Assembly (NCBI GenBank): GCA_026416455.1
Contig: JAOAFE010000006.1
Location: 62,001 to 126,000, forward strand
Direction of reading: 5' to 3'
Length of the DNA: 64,000 nucleotides
DNA from: Syntrophales bacterium
GTDB lineage: Bacteria > Desulfobacterota > Syntrophia > Syntrophales > UBA8958
Notes under the pieces: model-generated
Databases searched by the model: none
Seen by the model: the letters and a program-made list of their open reading frames with translations, nothing else
What the model was told of the DNA's origin: nothing
Translations under genes and position numbers: made by a program
Shown here: positions 53,790 to 62,168 of the stretch, in pieces
Position numbering within the stretch: position 1 is the stretch's first letter
Layout of the letters: every line of letters begins with the position of its first letter

Positions 53790-53875
53790 GGAGGGATGGC
53801 CGAGTGGTCTAAGGCGGCGGTCTTGAAAACCGTTGACCGAAAGGTCCGCGGGTTCGAATCCTGCTCCCTCCGCCA
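53790..53875 (+). tRNA. tRNA-Ser (anticodon UGA)
   Basis: The acceptor stem GGAGGGA pairs with TCCCTCC, then G and an encoded CCA. The anticodon loop is CTTGAAA, giving TGA. The long variable arm (TTGACCGAAAGGTCC) and T-loop GGTTCGAATCC confirm serine. Confidence 0.97.
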
Positions 53876-53888
53876 GAAAGGGAAAAGG

Positions 53889-53983
53889 GGAGAGATGGCT
53901 GAGTGGTCGAAAGCGATCGCCTGCTAAGCGATTGTACGCCCTAAAAAGGTGTACCGCGGGTTCAAATCCCGCTCTCTCCGCCA
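53889..53983 (+). tRNA. tRNA-Ser (anticodon GCU)
   Basis: The acceptor GGAGAGA pairs with TCTCTCC, followed by G and encoded CCA. The anticodon loop CTGCTAA gives GCT. The long variable arm (TGTACGCCCTAAAAAGGTGT) and T-loop GGTTCAAATCC fit serine. Confidence 0.97.
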
Positions 53984-53994
53984 TTTTTATAATA

Positions 53995-54071
53995 GCGCCC
54001 ATAGCTCAGCTGGATGGAGCGCCAGACTACGAATCTGGAGGCCGGAGGTTCGAATCCTCCTGGGCGCGCCA
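53995..54071 (+). tRNA. tRNA-Arg (anticodon ACG)
   Basis: The acceptor GCGCCCA pairs with TGGGCGC, then G and encoded CCA. The anticodon loop CTACGAA gives ACG (read as inosine). D-loop AGCTCAGCTGGATGGAGC and T-loop GGTTCGAATCC are regular. Confidence 0.97.
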
Positions 54072-54080
54072 ATTTGGGGA

Positions 54081-54108
54081 GGGCCATCAACACATGGCCC
54101 TTTTCGTT
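54081..54108 (+). terminator. Intrinsic terminator after the tRNA cluster
   Basis: GGGCCAT (54081-54087) pairs with ATGGCCC (54094-54100) around a six-base loop and is followed by TTTTCGTTT. It ends the serS-tRNA transcript just before the thioesterase gene. Confidence 0.8.
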
Positions 54109-54140
54109 TGATTAGGTTGACGAGGAGGGAAAGGGGAGAA

Positions 54141-54572
54141 ATGAGGGGACGCAAACTTGAGAAGGTGACCTTGGACAATGGGATGGAGTTTACCTGGGAT
54201 GCTTTCGTGGCCGGCACGTTCATCGAGGCAAACGGTATTTATCTTACGGATATCGGGAAAGGCTATGCGGAAGGCGAGCTCCCTTTAAGAAAAGAGCTTC
54301 TCAATCCAGCCGGCATCCTTCACGGCGGCGTGATGGCCACCCTGGCCGATACGGTGGCTATCATGGGATGTGGTTATCTTTATGAAGCGCTAGAAATTAC
54401 AACGGTTAACTTGCAGATGTCCTTCCTCAAGGCCGTCAGATCGGGATTGCTAAAAGCCCGGGCGAGGGTCCTATCCCAGGGGAAAAACATTTCCCATTGG
54501 CAGGTTGAAGAGTATGATGAGAAAGGAGAACTCGTGGCCGTCGTAACCGTTACCTTCGCCGTAAAGAAGTAA
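54141..54572 (+). CDS. Hotdog-fold (PaaI-like) thioesterase
   Basis: A 143-residue hotdog protein with the catalytic helix AGILHGGVMATLADTVAIMGCGY and the strand VNLQMSFLKAVRSG. An acyl-CoA thioesterase role is likely. The start at 54141 has GGGGAG upstream; the open frame runs upstream into the tRNA-Arg gene and is not coding there. It ends 14 bases from the convergent CPBP gene. Confidence 0.87.
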   Translation: MRGRKLEKVTLDNGMEFTWDAFVAGTFIEANGIYLTDIGKGYAEGELPLRKELLNPAGILHGGVMATLADTVAIMGCGYLYEALEITTVNLQMSFLKAVRSGLLKARARVLSQGKNISHWQVEEYDEKGELVAVVTVTFAVKK

Positions 54573-54586
54573 GGGCGTTCTTATCA

Positions 54587-55183
54587 TTACCTGATTGGCA
54601 GGACGGCAAAGATAAAGGCACTCCACAGAGAATGGGAGACTATCACCATCCCCAAATCCCTTTTCCATAGATAGAGAGCGCCCCAAAAAGCACCGGCGAC
54701 AAAAGCGGCGCCCACAAGAACAAGACTGCCCGAAAATATATGTACACCAGCGTAAACGCTGCTGGAGATAAGATACCCCCCCACATCTCCGTATCTCTTC
54801 ATGAGGGATGCCTGAAAGAACGAACGCCAGAATATTTCTTCTCCCGGTCCCGTGACGAATAGAAGGAGGAGGAAGATAAGAAAACGATTCGTATCTCTAC
54901 CGAGATCATAGATTGCCTTGACCTCGCTGTGGGCGCCGGGAATGATAAGAGGAGCCAGTTTGTTTCCTACGAAAAAAATCACGTAAAGTAAGGCGGCGGA
55001 CAAAACTCCAAAAGAGATACTTTTAGCGTTGAAACGAAGAACAGGTCTTTGCCAATAGAGTGAGTACAAGGTAACGGCTATGACCGAAAGTCCTATCTTT
55101 ACCCAGAAGTTGCCCCCGGGCAGGGCAAAGGTAAGGGCCCAAGCGATTGACGCCAAAAGAACGGCACCGACGATCATGGCCAT
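54587..55183 (-). CDS. CPBP-family intramembrane metalloprotease
   Basis: A 198-residue membrane protein with about six helices. The CPBP/Abi motifs are GPGEEIFWRSFFQ (EExxxR), VYAGVHIF and IVSHSLWS, with the Glu and His residues expected for zinc. Relatives process prenylated or small membrane peptides, or act in immunity. The start overlaps the UbiA gene end by ten bases, so they are translated together. Confidence 0.85.
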   Translation of the reverse strand: MAMIVGAVLLASIAWALTFALPGGNFWVKIGLSVIAVTLYSLYWQRPVLRFNAKSISFGVLSAALLYVIFFVGNKLAPLIIPGAHSEVKAIYDLGRDTNRFLIFLLLLFVTGPGEEIFWRSFFQASLMKRYGDVGGYLISSSVYAGVHIFSGSLVLVGAAFVAGAFWGALYLWKRDLGMVIVSHSLWSAFIFAVLPIR

Positions 55184-56070
55184 CGAATGCCTTCAAGAAA
55201 GATGGCGGCAAGTAAAAGTACCCCAAAGGCCATATCCAGTTGAGCGGTTAAGGCGTCGGCCATGTCGGGCATCTCTTTACGGAATGTTTTTAGGAGGCTT
55301 ACGGCTTTAGGTACAGAGAGAAATGTAAGAAGCCCCCAAGGACCTATGACGCCCGCCATGATCATTAGCATCGTGGACATGTACGTTACAACGAGGATGA
55401 CGGAGAAAAGAAAAAAGCATTTTTCTGGCCCCAGAAGGATGCCGAGAGTTTTAATCTGTCGGCGGCTGTCGTGCTGAATGTCGCGCATGTTATTGGCGAA
55501 AAGGACGAGGGCCACGAGAAGGCCGAGGGGAATAGAGACGATGACGGGCTTAATAGCAATTGTCCCCGTCTGTACCGCGTAGGCACCCTCGACCATGAGG
55601 GGACCCCACATGAGGAAGACGGCGACTTCTCCCAAAGCCCGGTATTTAAAGTGAAAGGGGCGTGCTGTATAAAAGAAGCTGGTGAGTACCCCGAGCAGGC
55701 CTATCCATAAAATATGGGGAGTCCTGAACCAAGCGGCCACCACACCTATCACCGCAGAGGTGAAAAGTAAGATGAATCCCTCTACAATTAGAGCTCGAGG
55801 GGTGAGTAAGCCAGCGAAAATCGGATGGGGGCGGTATTTTACCGTGGGTGAGTCCTCTTGATCGACACCAGTTTTAGTATCAAAATAATCGTTAAAAATG
55901 TTCGCCGCCGCATGTAAAGAGATAATGCCGATTAAGGTGATTAAGAACCACCACCAATTGATGTCTTTCAACGGTGCGGACAATAATGTGCCCACCGAGA
56001 CGGAGATAAAAGACATGGTAAACGACCAGGGCCTGGTCGCGAGGAAGAATCTCTTCCAAAAAGGTAACAT
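55174..56070 (-). CDS. menA: UbiA-family prenyltransferase, MenA-like
   Basis: A 298-residue integral membrane enzyme with about eight helices. The two aspartate-rich motifs are NIFNDYFDTKTGVDQED (first) and NNMRDIQHDSRRQIKTL (second), the latter typical of the MenA branch. It would attach a polyprenyl chain to dihydroxynaphthoate for menaquinone. No other men genes are nearby, and other UbiA substrates are possible. RBS GGAG-like signals are weak. Confidence 0.85.
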   Translation of the reverse strand: MLPFWKRFFLATRPWSFTMSFISVSVGTLLSAPLKDINWWWFLITLIGIISLHAAANIFNDYFDTKTGVDQEDSPTVKYRPHPIFAGLLTPRALIVEGFILLFTSAVIGVVAAWFRTPHILWIGLLGVLTSFFYTARPFHFKYRALGEVAVFLMWGPLMVEGAYAVQTGTIAIKPVIVSIPLGLLVALVLFANNMRDIQHDSRRQIKTLGILLGPEKCFFLFSVILVVTYMSTMLMIMAGVIGPWGLLTFLSVPKAVSLLKTFRKEMPDMADALTAQLDMAFGVLLLAAIFLEGIRWP

Positions 56071-56107
56071 GTTTTTCCCACTCCTACAAAATTTTGGTCG
56101 TATACAT

Positions 56108-56151
56108 ACAAAAGAAGGGCATCTCCGTCAAGAAAAGGCGAGAGAATGCCC
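56108..56151 (-). terminator. Terminator of the acyl-CoA operon (minus strand)
   Basis: On the minus strand GGGCATTCTC (56151-56142) pairs with GAGATGCCC (56125-56117) with one bulge, followed by TTCTTTTGT. It separates the SDR at 56179 from ubiA. Confidence 0.65.
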
Positions 56152-56178
56152 ATCTGTTGATGGTTTTTTCGGTCCCCT

Positions 56179-56964
56179 CTACTTCATGACCGGGCCCGTT
56201 CCTACCAGGTGATGGCCCGCATCTAGCAAAAGGGCTTCGCCAGTAACCAAGACCGCATCTTCGATAAAAAATCTGATTGTTTCGGCCACCAACTCTGGTG
56301 TGGCCGTTCTCCGCAAAGGGAGAGTATTTTCTAGGTGCGTTTTATAGGCTTCGTAAAGCTCTGGACCTAGGCCTCCTCTGAGCCATTCCCCTTGTATGAA
56401 TCCGGGACAGACGGCGTTAACCCTAATTTCCGGACCGAGAACGCGGGCTAGGGTCACGGTTAAGTTAATCAGGGCCGCCTTGGAGGCGCAGTACGCGATA
56501 GAACTTCCGATCCCAAGGACGCCGGCAATGGAAGCGACGTTAACAATGGCACCTGCCCCTGTTTTCTTTAGGTGAGGGGCTGCCCACTTGACCATCTGAT
56601 AGGCTCCAACCACATTCGTCCCGTAAATGTTGAAAAAATCTTCTTTCGTGAGACCCTCCAGATTGCTGTGCCCGCAGAATTTCGTTGTTCCCGCGTTGTT
56701 CACGAGGGCATCCAGTCTTCCCCAGCGGGCCACTGTTTCATCTACCAATTTCCGACAGTCTTCATCCTCGGCCACATCGGCCTGTATGAGTAAGGTGTCG
56801 GCACCTAGACTGCGGCATTCTTCCTCCACCTGTCTTGCCTCGCTTTCACTTTTCGAGTAGTTGATAACTACGGCGTAACCGCGACTGGCGAGTAGCCTAG
56901 CCGTCGCCGCTCCGACGCCTCGAGATGAGCCAGTGATGATGGCCACTTTTTTTTCCTTTGCCAT
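56179..56964 (-). CDS. Short-chain dehydrogenase/reductase, last gene of acyl-CoA operon
   Basis: A 261-residue SDR with TGSSRGVGAATARLLA, NNAGTTKF, the catalytic Ser and YCASKAAL, and the FabG-like tail. Ser in NYSKSE after strand 2 suggests NADP(H). It begins 23 bases after the CoA-transferase stop. Within this operon it probably oxidises or reduces a hydroxyacyl-CoA intermediate. Confidence 0.9.
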   Translation of the reverse strand: MAKEKKVAIITGSSRGVGAATARLLASRGYAVVINYSKSESEARQVEEECRSLGADTLLIQADVAEDEDCRKLVDETVARWGRLDALVNNAGTTKFCGHSNLEGLTKEDFFNIYGTNVVGAYQMVKWAAPHLKKTGAGAIVNVASIAGVLGIGSSIAYCASKAALINLTVTLARVLGPEIRVNAVCPGFIQGEWLRGGLGPELYEAYKTHLENTLPLRRTATPELVAETIRFFIEDAVLVTGEALLLDAGHHLVGTGPVMK

Positions 56965-56987
56965 TTAGGAAGCCTCCTTCGTAAGAT

Positions 56988-58775
56988 TTATCTCGTCTCC
57001 CCGCGGCCCAAAAAGAGTCGCTTGGGGTCAAAAATCCTTATTCTCAAAAGATCCGCCGGTTCAGGGAAGTCAAGCTTCGTAAGAGGTTCCCTCACTTTGA
57101 GATCCCATCCGCAGCGGGTCTTAATGTGGCGTACCGTTTCTTCTTCCCTTTCTCCCGGCCTGGGATAGTAGGCCGTAAGGGCGAGTTCATTGGCCCCGAA
57201 TTCCTTCTCGAAGACCCCCAACTGGGAAACTACGGTACGTACTTTTTTGCCCGGCGAGGTGATGTAAGGTACCTTAGGAAGAAAACGCCCTTTTTCCTGA
57301 TGTAGGGTGACCATTATCTCCGATGCCGCCGAGGCGACATCGTTCGCCCCGCCCGATCCCACGAGAAAAGGTCCGGAGGGTGAAAGCTCGGTGGTGTTTA
57401 TGTTACCAAGACGATCGATCTGACCTGCTCCCAAGACGCCGATGCTTCTCGTGTGGGCCCCGCCCATTATAAGGGCCAGAGTGGTGAAGATGTCGGAAAT
57501 CATTCGGCAGGACGGGATGTTTCTTAAGTTAAAAATAAAAGGATCGGCCGGACGAGGAATATAGCCATAAAAACCTACTTCTGCCACGAGCTCAACCGGA
57601 AAACCTTCCCTTCTCAGCCATTCGTGGGCTAGCCAGGAAGCAAGATTGGAAACTCCTATACCGCAGAGGATTAGACGATAATCCCTTTCTTTTATCACTT
57701 TCTTTAGCCATAGCGCGGCGGCGTAGATGAGCAGTTCGGCCTCCGTGGGAGTAGTGGGCTCTTCGAGCTCATCTTCTCTCTCCACGAGCTCGGAGACCCA
57801 AGAATCTTCTTGGATGCGGCCCTTAAGATGCCAAATTCTCTCCTGTCCGAGTTTCTTTAAAAAGTCGTCATGATTACGACAGGTCAAGACCCATTTTTCC
57901 GCCCAATTCCGGTATGTTTCTTCATTCTTTGCTGCATTTCTGGCCTCCAGAATAAATTCCTCATCTTCCCCATAACCTTCCACCCCTGCGACTCCCCACG
58001 GGTGCATACCGGTGGGATGGGCCCCAAAGGGTACGGCACAAACGGCCCGCACAATGTAGCTCGGTATCTTGACCAGGGGAGAATGACGACGAATGAAATC
58101 GGCATCCACCACTTTTTCTACTGTGACGATAACCCCTTCTTTGGCCGCCAAAGGCCCGTATAAGTTTCCATGATAGGGAGCGGCAAGGATGGTGTTGCCT
58201 TCGGGATCGGCCACGAGCCCATGAACGAGGCTGATATCGGGCTGGAGGGCCCGGACGAGATGGAGAGGCTCTTTTCCGCCAAAGGGGTCATCCAGGGTGC
58301 AAAAGGAGTTAGGGTTGTCTTTGGCCATTGAGCTTCCGGAGAGGGATTTCGTGGGGAAGGCGGGTACACCCATCGCACCGGCCATGAGGCGTTCGGTAAT
58401 GGTCAAGAACGACCAGTTTTCATGTTCCACTTTTCCTTCCTGAAAGGCCTTGGTTAGGATGGGGTTAGGACCGGGGAAGGGATAGCCATCGCCGTTGAAA
58501 CCGGAAATGATTTTTCGACAGAGGCGGCCGAAGACGTAGAGGGCAAAGTTATAAACCCCACCCCCTGTTGAAACGAGGGTAAATTCAGGGTTTCGACCCC
58601 AGAACTGGCGCACTATTTCGTAATGGGCAGCCATGGGAACCGAAAGCCCAGCTCCATGGTGGATCATCATTCCGGGGCGAATGAATTTCCTGATCGCGTC
58701 TGACAGATTCATCACCTTGCCGCCTACAGGCACAGGCATACGGTCAGATAGAATGTTTTTGAGACTCTCTTTCAT
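56988..58775 (-). CDS. Family I CoA-transferase, fused alpha and beta subunits
   Basis: A 595-residue protein in which two CoA-transferase I domains are joined. The first (about 1-300) has IRKFIRPGMMIHHGAG and later NTILAAPYHGN; the second (about 350-590) has LVAEVGFYGYIPRP (candidate catalytic Glu) and FLVGSGGANDVASAA. The second half resembles glutaconate/3-oxoadipate and IpdB-type subunits. The subunits are separate genes in many bacteria, so the fusion is of note. It likely activates a dicarboxylic or ring-cleavage acid to CoA form. Confidence 0.85.
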   Translation of the reverse strand: MKESLKNILSDRMPVPVGGKVMNLSDAIRKFIRPGMMIHHGAGLSVPMAAHYEIVRQFWGRNPEFTLVSTGGGVYNFALYVFGRLCRKIISGFNGDGYPFPGPNPILTKAFQEGKVEHENWSFLTITERLMAGAMGVPAFPTKSLSGSSMAKDNPNSFCTLDDPFGGKEPLHLVRALQPDISLVHGLVADPEGNTILAAPYHGNLYGPLAAKEGVIVTVEKVVDADFIRRHSPLVKIPSYIVRAVCAVPFGAHPTGMHPWGVAGVEGYGEDEEFILEARNAAKNEETYRNWAEKWVLTCRNHDDFLKKLGQERIWHLKGRIQEDSWVSELVEREDELEEPTTPTEAELLIYAAALWLKKVIKERDYRLILCGIGVSNLASWLAHEWLRREGFPVELVAEVGFYGYIPRPADPFIFNLRNIPSCRMISDIFTTLALIMGGAHTRSIGVLGAGQIDRLGNINTTELSPSGPFLVGSGGANDVASAASEIMVTLHQEKGRFLPKVPYITSPGKKVRTVVSQLGVFEKEFGANELALTAYYPRPGEREEETVRHIKTRCGWDLKVREPLTKLDFPEPADLLRIRIFDPKRLFLGRGETR

Positions 58776-58784
58776 TTTAGCCCC

Positions 58785-60359
58785 CTATGGCCTCATTCCC
58801 CTTTTTTTCGGTCCTAAATCTCTAGGGAGCAAGCGGTAGGCCGTCTCTATCCAGTCGCAGAGCAGGGGTCTCGTATCACGGGGATCGATGATCTCTTCAA
58901 TGCTAAATACCTCTGCCGATCGGAAAGGAGAGGATAGCCGGTTTAGTCGTTCGGAGATCTCCCTTTCTTCTGCCTCCGGGTTAGGAGACGATTCGATCTG
59001 TCTGCGGTAGGCAGCCTTCACGCCACCTTCGATAGGTAAAGAACCCCATCTACCGGAGGGCCAGGCGTATCTCAAGTTCAATCGCCCCGTATTTCCATGA
59101 TTGGCTCCTGCCACTCCAAAGACACGCCCTAAAATGATCGAGCACCATGGAACGGTGGCCTGACAGACGGCGAACATATATCTGGCGCCGAACCTGATGG
59201 TTGCCTCTTTTTCTGCCTGTGGTCCGATCATAAAACCGGGGATATCGACGAAATTTACGACGGGCAGATGAAAGGTATCACAGAGGTCTATGAAACGTAC
59301 CATCTTGTCGGCTGCCTGGGCAGTAATCGCTCCCCCGTAATGCATGGGATCGCTTGCTATAATCCCTACGGGTTTGCCGGCCAGACGGGAGAGCCCTGTA
59401 ACCACCGATTTTCCGTGGCCGTGTCCGATCTCAAAGAAGGAGTTCTTATCCAGGACAAGGGAGAGGATTCTTCTTATTCGGTACGGGCGTTTGAGGTCGT
59501 GAGGAATGATGTCGATAAGCTCCTCTTCCCTTCTATCCGGAGGATCACATGCCGCCTCAGTCGGCGGCAGTTCATAGACGGAACTGGGCAGATAAGAGAG
59601 AAATCTCCTCATTTGGTCAAAGGCGTCTTCTTCCGATTCGGCTTCATTATCAACGGCGCCGAAACCGGAGGTATGGATATGTGAACCCCCCAGCTCTTCC
59701 TTCGTGATGGGGGTGCCAAAGGCGGCCTCCACTACTGGTGGTCCCGCTACGAATAGTTGGGCCGTTTTCTTTGGCATCACGGAAAAATGGGAGAATACGG
59801 CTCTGGCAGCGCCGAGCCCGGCCACAGACCCCATTACGCCCGAAATGACGGGGACGTGCGAGAGGAGTTCGACCATGATATCTACGGCCGGATTGGCCGG
59901 TACATATGTGCGTCCTATAATTTCAATTGTTTTGACGCTTCCTCCTCCGCCTGTGCCATCGATGAGGCGGATAATCGGTAATTTGAGCTCTAAGGCCATG
60001 CGTTCCGAATATTCTCTTTTTCCCCTAATGCCGGCATCGGCGGCACCACCACGGATGGTAAAATCGTCGGCACCGACCACAACCTTCCTTCCGTTGATTT
60101 TGCCCACACCCATCACAAAGTTGGCGGGTCTGAATTCCGTGATCCTATCTCCCTCGTAAGTTGCAACACCGGTTATGGAACCCATTTCAAAGAAGCTGCC
60201 GGGGTCGAGAAGTTTTTCAATGCGCTCTCGACATGTGTATCTTCCGGCCGCATGTTGCCTTGCGATGGCTTCATCCCCTCCCATTTTTCGGGCGAGTTCT
60301 TTTCGGTGTTCCAGCTCCTCTATTTCTTTGTGCCAACCCGCTTTCTTTTCTTCACTCAC
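58785..60359 (-). CDS. Acyl-CoA carboxyltransferase subunit (PccB/GcdA-like)
   Basis: A 524-residue crotonase-like carboxyltransferase. The N-terminal half has RYTCRERIEKLLDPGSFFEMG and DFTIRGGAADAGIRGK; the C-terminal half has DIPGFMIGPQAEKEATIRFGARYMF and GVAGANHGNTGRLNLRYAWPSG. It moves CO2 between biotin and an acyl-CoA, as in propionyl-CoA carboxylase or glutaconyl-CoA decarboxylase. No biotin carrier or membrane decarboxylase subunit is adjacent. GTG at 60359 is preceded by GGAAAGG; a GTG at 60389 is the alternative. Confidence 0.85.
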   Translation of the reverse strand: MSEEKKAGWHKEIEELEHRKELARKMGGDEAIARQHAAGRYTCRERIEKLLDPGSFFEMGSITGVATYEGDRITEFRPANFVMGVGKINGRKVVVGADDFTIRGGAADAGIRGKREYSERMALELKLPIIRLIDGTGGGGSVKTIEIIGRTYVPANPAVDIMVELLSHVPVISGVMGSVAGLGAARAVFSHFSVMPKKTAQLFVAGPPVVEAAFGTPITKEELGGSHIHTSGFGAVDNEAESEEDAFDQMRRFLSYLPSSVYELPPTEAACDPPDRREEELIDIIPHDLKRPYRIRRILSLVLDKNSFFEIGHGHGKSVVTGLSRLAGKPVGIIASDPMHYGGAITAQAADKMVRFIDLCDTFHLPVVNFVDIPGFMIGPQAEKEATIRFGARYMFAVCQATVPWCSIILGRVFGVAGANHGNTGRLNLRYAWPSGRWGSLPIEGGVKAAYRRQIESSPNPEAEEREISERLNRLSSPFRSAEVFSIEEIIDPRDTRPLLCDWIETAYRLLPRDLGPKKRGMRP

Positions 60360-60479
60360 TTTTTTGCCTTTCCTTTCCCTGTGTTCCACTGGAACTCTTT
60401 GCCCCCGGGTAGGAGGTTAAGACCTCACCTCGGGCTAGAAAAACGGATTGAATCTTTATCCGAGCAGAGAAAAAGGCCT

Positions 60480-61988
60480 CTATTTTTCCTTTTTTAGGAT
60501 TTCGTGGCTTAAGGCCTCTCGGTCTCCTCCGCTCATACCGGCAATATACCGAACCAGCTTCTTCCGAGATTCGATGTCATACTGGGTCGTAATGGCAATC
60601 TGCTCCATAATGGGCGACCCACCACCGTGATAAGAACCAACATTACTGATTCCACCCTTAGCCGAGCAGAGCCTGTCTCCCAAAAAACGCCAGAACTGGG
60701 CCTGATCTTCCACGGGCATCTCGGGATTCCTCTTCGTATAACGAAGCAACTGAGGTCCCGTCTCGGGATTCACAAAATCCCGCTCATGGGGAAACGTCGC
60801 CACAACACCACCAGCAATATCACAGAGAATCTCCGCTTCCCTAAAAACCGCCTCACCCGTAAGACAACGCCCCACATTACAGTAAATTGAATGGGGAATG
60901 TAAGAACCGGGTCCGTAAGGAATAAAACCCTTACCCGGCATAAAGACCCGGGGACCCCCAAGAGAAGAAGCCGTATAACCCGCCGCATATCCCAACTCCG
61001 TCACCATGATGATCTCGGCCAGCTTCTTTCTCACATGAGAAGTCTTGTGTATATTATTCACCTCCGCCGCCAACGCCGCCGTACCGAGCAGGATATCACC
61101 CAAGGCCGGCTTGCAACCCGAATATGAATGGCGATGGAAAAGGGCAAATAACAAAGCCAACACCCCACCATGCTGCCACTCACCAGCCAAAAACACACGC
61201 TCCCATGGAATAAAACAGTTGTCGAAAATTAAATAGGAGTCAGTAGAGCCTTCGGCAAAACCTCTTTTGAAAAATTCCCTCTTTCTCAAGCTGTGAATTG
61301 TGACGACCTGCTTTAAACCATCCCAATCACCAGGAATGGCAAAAGATACCGCATAATCCTTGTCCTGAGGACGTAAAGCACGCGTCGGCACCACCAAAAT
61401 CTCATCCGCCACCGACGCCTCCGATATATGCAACTTACAACCCTCCACCACTATACCATCACTCAAACGCTCCTTAATCCGCACATACACACTCGGATCC
61501 GGCTGCTCCGCCGGCCGCAACATCCGATCCCCCTTCACATCCGTCTGCCCACAACAACCTATCAAATCCTCCGTCTGAAACCGCACCAACCACCTCTTAA
61601 AATTCTCATGATACTCCGTCGCACCATTGTTCATCCTGTCCGCCTCATATGACACATTGTATATCGCATTCGCCGCATCTATACCCATACACCTCTGAAT
61701 ACAACCCCCAACCTTCTGACAAAGCATCCGCGTCATATCCTGCTTCTTATGCAAATCCTCCGTACTCTGATGTATATGCGTAAACCGATTTATCCGCTCC
61801 CCAGTTAAATGCGAAATCGCCGTACATAAATCCTGATTCTCCGGCTTCAACGCCTCATCATACGTCGTCCCTATCGTATTAATACAATCCATCTGCAACT
61901 CATCCGTACGATCGATGAGCTCGCCATCAACATAGACATTCCTCTTCATTTTTGCCAGTCGCTGAATGTAATCTTCTTTGGTCTTCAT
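60480..61988 (-). CDS. abfD: 4-hydroxybutyryl-CoA dehydratase/vinylacetyl-CoA isomerase family (AbfD-like)
   Basis: A 502-residue flavin and [4Fe-4S] enzyme of the 4-hydroxyphenylacetate-hydroxylase superfamily. The four cluster ligands of Clostridium AbfD (C99, C103, H292, C299) map to Cys96, Cys100, His285 and Cys292 with preserved spacing (GGCIQRC; HRHSYSGC), so a dehydratase/isomerase is preferred over a flavin hydroxylase. It probably converts 4-hydroxybutyryl-CoA or vinylacetyl-CoA to crotonyl-CoA. Codon use is strikingly rich in G and T between about 60650 and 61900, unlike its neighbours. GGAGG precedes the start; promoter at 62070. Confidence 0.88.
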   Translation of the reverse strand: MKTKEDYIQRLAKMKRNVYVDGELIDRTDELQMDCINTIGTTYDEALKPENQDLCTAISHLTGERINRFTHIHQSTEDLHKKQDMTRMLCQKVGGCIQRCMGIDAANAIYNVSYEADRMNNGATEYHENFKRWLVRFQTEDLIGCCGQTDVKGDRMLRPAEQPDPSVYVRIKERLSDGIVVEGCKLHISEASVADEILVVPTRALRPQDKDYAVSFAIPGDWDGLKQVVTIHSLRKREFFKRGFAEGSTDSYLIFDNCFIPWERVFLAGEWQHGGVLALLFALFHRHSYSGCKPALGDILLGTAALAAEVNNIHKTSHVRKKLAEIIMVTELGYAAGYTASSLGGPRVFMPGKGFIPYGPGSYIPHSIYCNVGRCLTGEAVFREAEILCDIAGGVVATFPHERDFVNPETGPQLLRYTKRNPEMPVEDQAQFWRFLGDRLCSAKGGISNVGSYHGGGSPIMEQIAITTQYDIESRKKLVRYIAGMSGGDREALSHEILKKEK

Positions 61989-62069
61989 GGGTCGCCTCCT
62001 TTTTTAACTTTTAGGAAAGGGAAATGCATTTGCAATGTATGTTCCCCACCTTCAGACAGATCTTACGTT

Positions 62070-62098
62070 CGTATACCTCCGTGTGGGGTGCTCGTCAA
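62070..62098 (-). promoter_or_regulatory. Promoter of the acyl-CoA operon
   Basis: On the minus strand TTGACG (62098-62093), a 17-base spacer and TATACG (62075-62070) lie about 80 bases before the AbfD-like start codon. The spacer and flanks contain CCCCAC/GTGGGG arms that could be an operator. Confidence 0.55.
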
Positions 62099-62168
62099 GG
62101 CCATCCAACTTTTGTTGTCAGAAACCAGAAATTCATGATAAGGGAAGCAAAAAAATCCGGGGGAGCGT

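Noticed and set aside
53718-54111. Open frames across the tRNA genes
   Set aside because: The region is fully explained by three tRNAs and the terminator; such translated tRNA artefacts are common false ORFs.
53949-54140. Longer N-terminus for the thioesterase at 54141
   Set aside because: The extension would be translated from tRNA-Ser and tRNA-Arg genes; the ATG at 54141 has a ribosome site.
59704-60159. Plus-strand 151-codon frame inside the carboxyltransferase gene
   Set aside because: Antisense shadow; proline/threonine-rich product without motifs.
60627-61236. Other plus-strand frames over the AbfD-like gene
   Set aside because: Same compositional artefact; low-complexity products and no motif.
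61428-61652. Open frame on the plus strand inside the AbfD-like gene (His/Thr/Leu-rich)
   Set aside because: It results from the G/T-rich codon bias of the real minus-strand gene; it has no family resemblance and no ribosome site.
62044-62090. CCCCAC...GTGGGG arms as a riboswitch or terminator
   Set aside because: The long unpaired middle and position at the promoter fit an operator or chance better than an RNA element.
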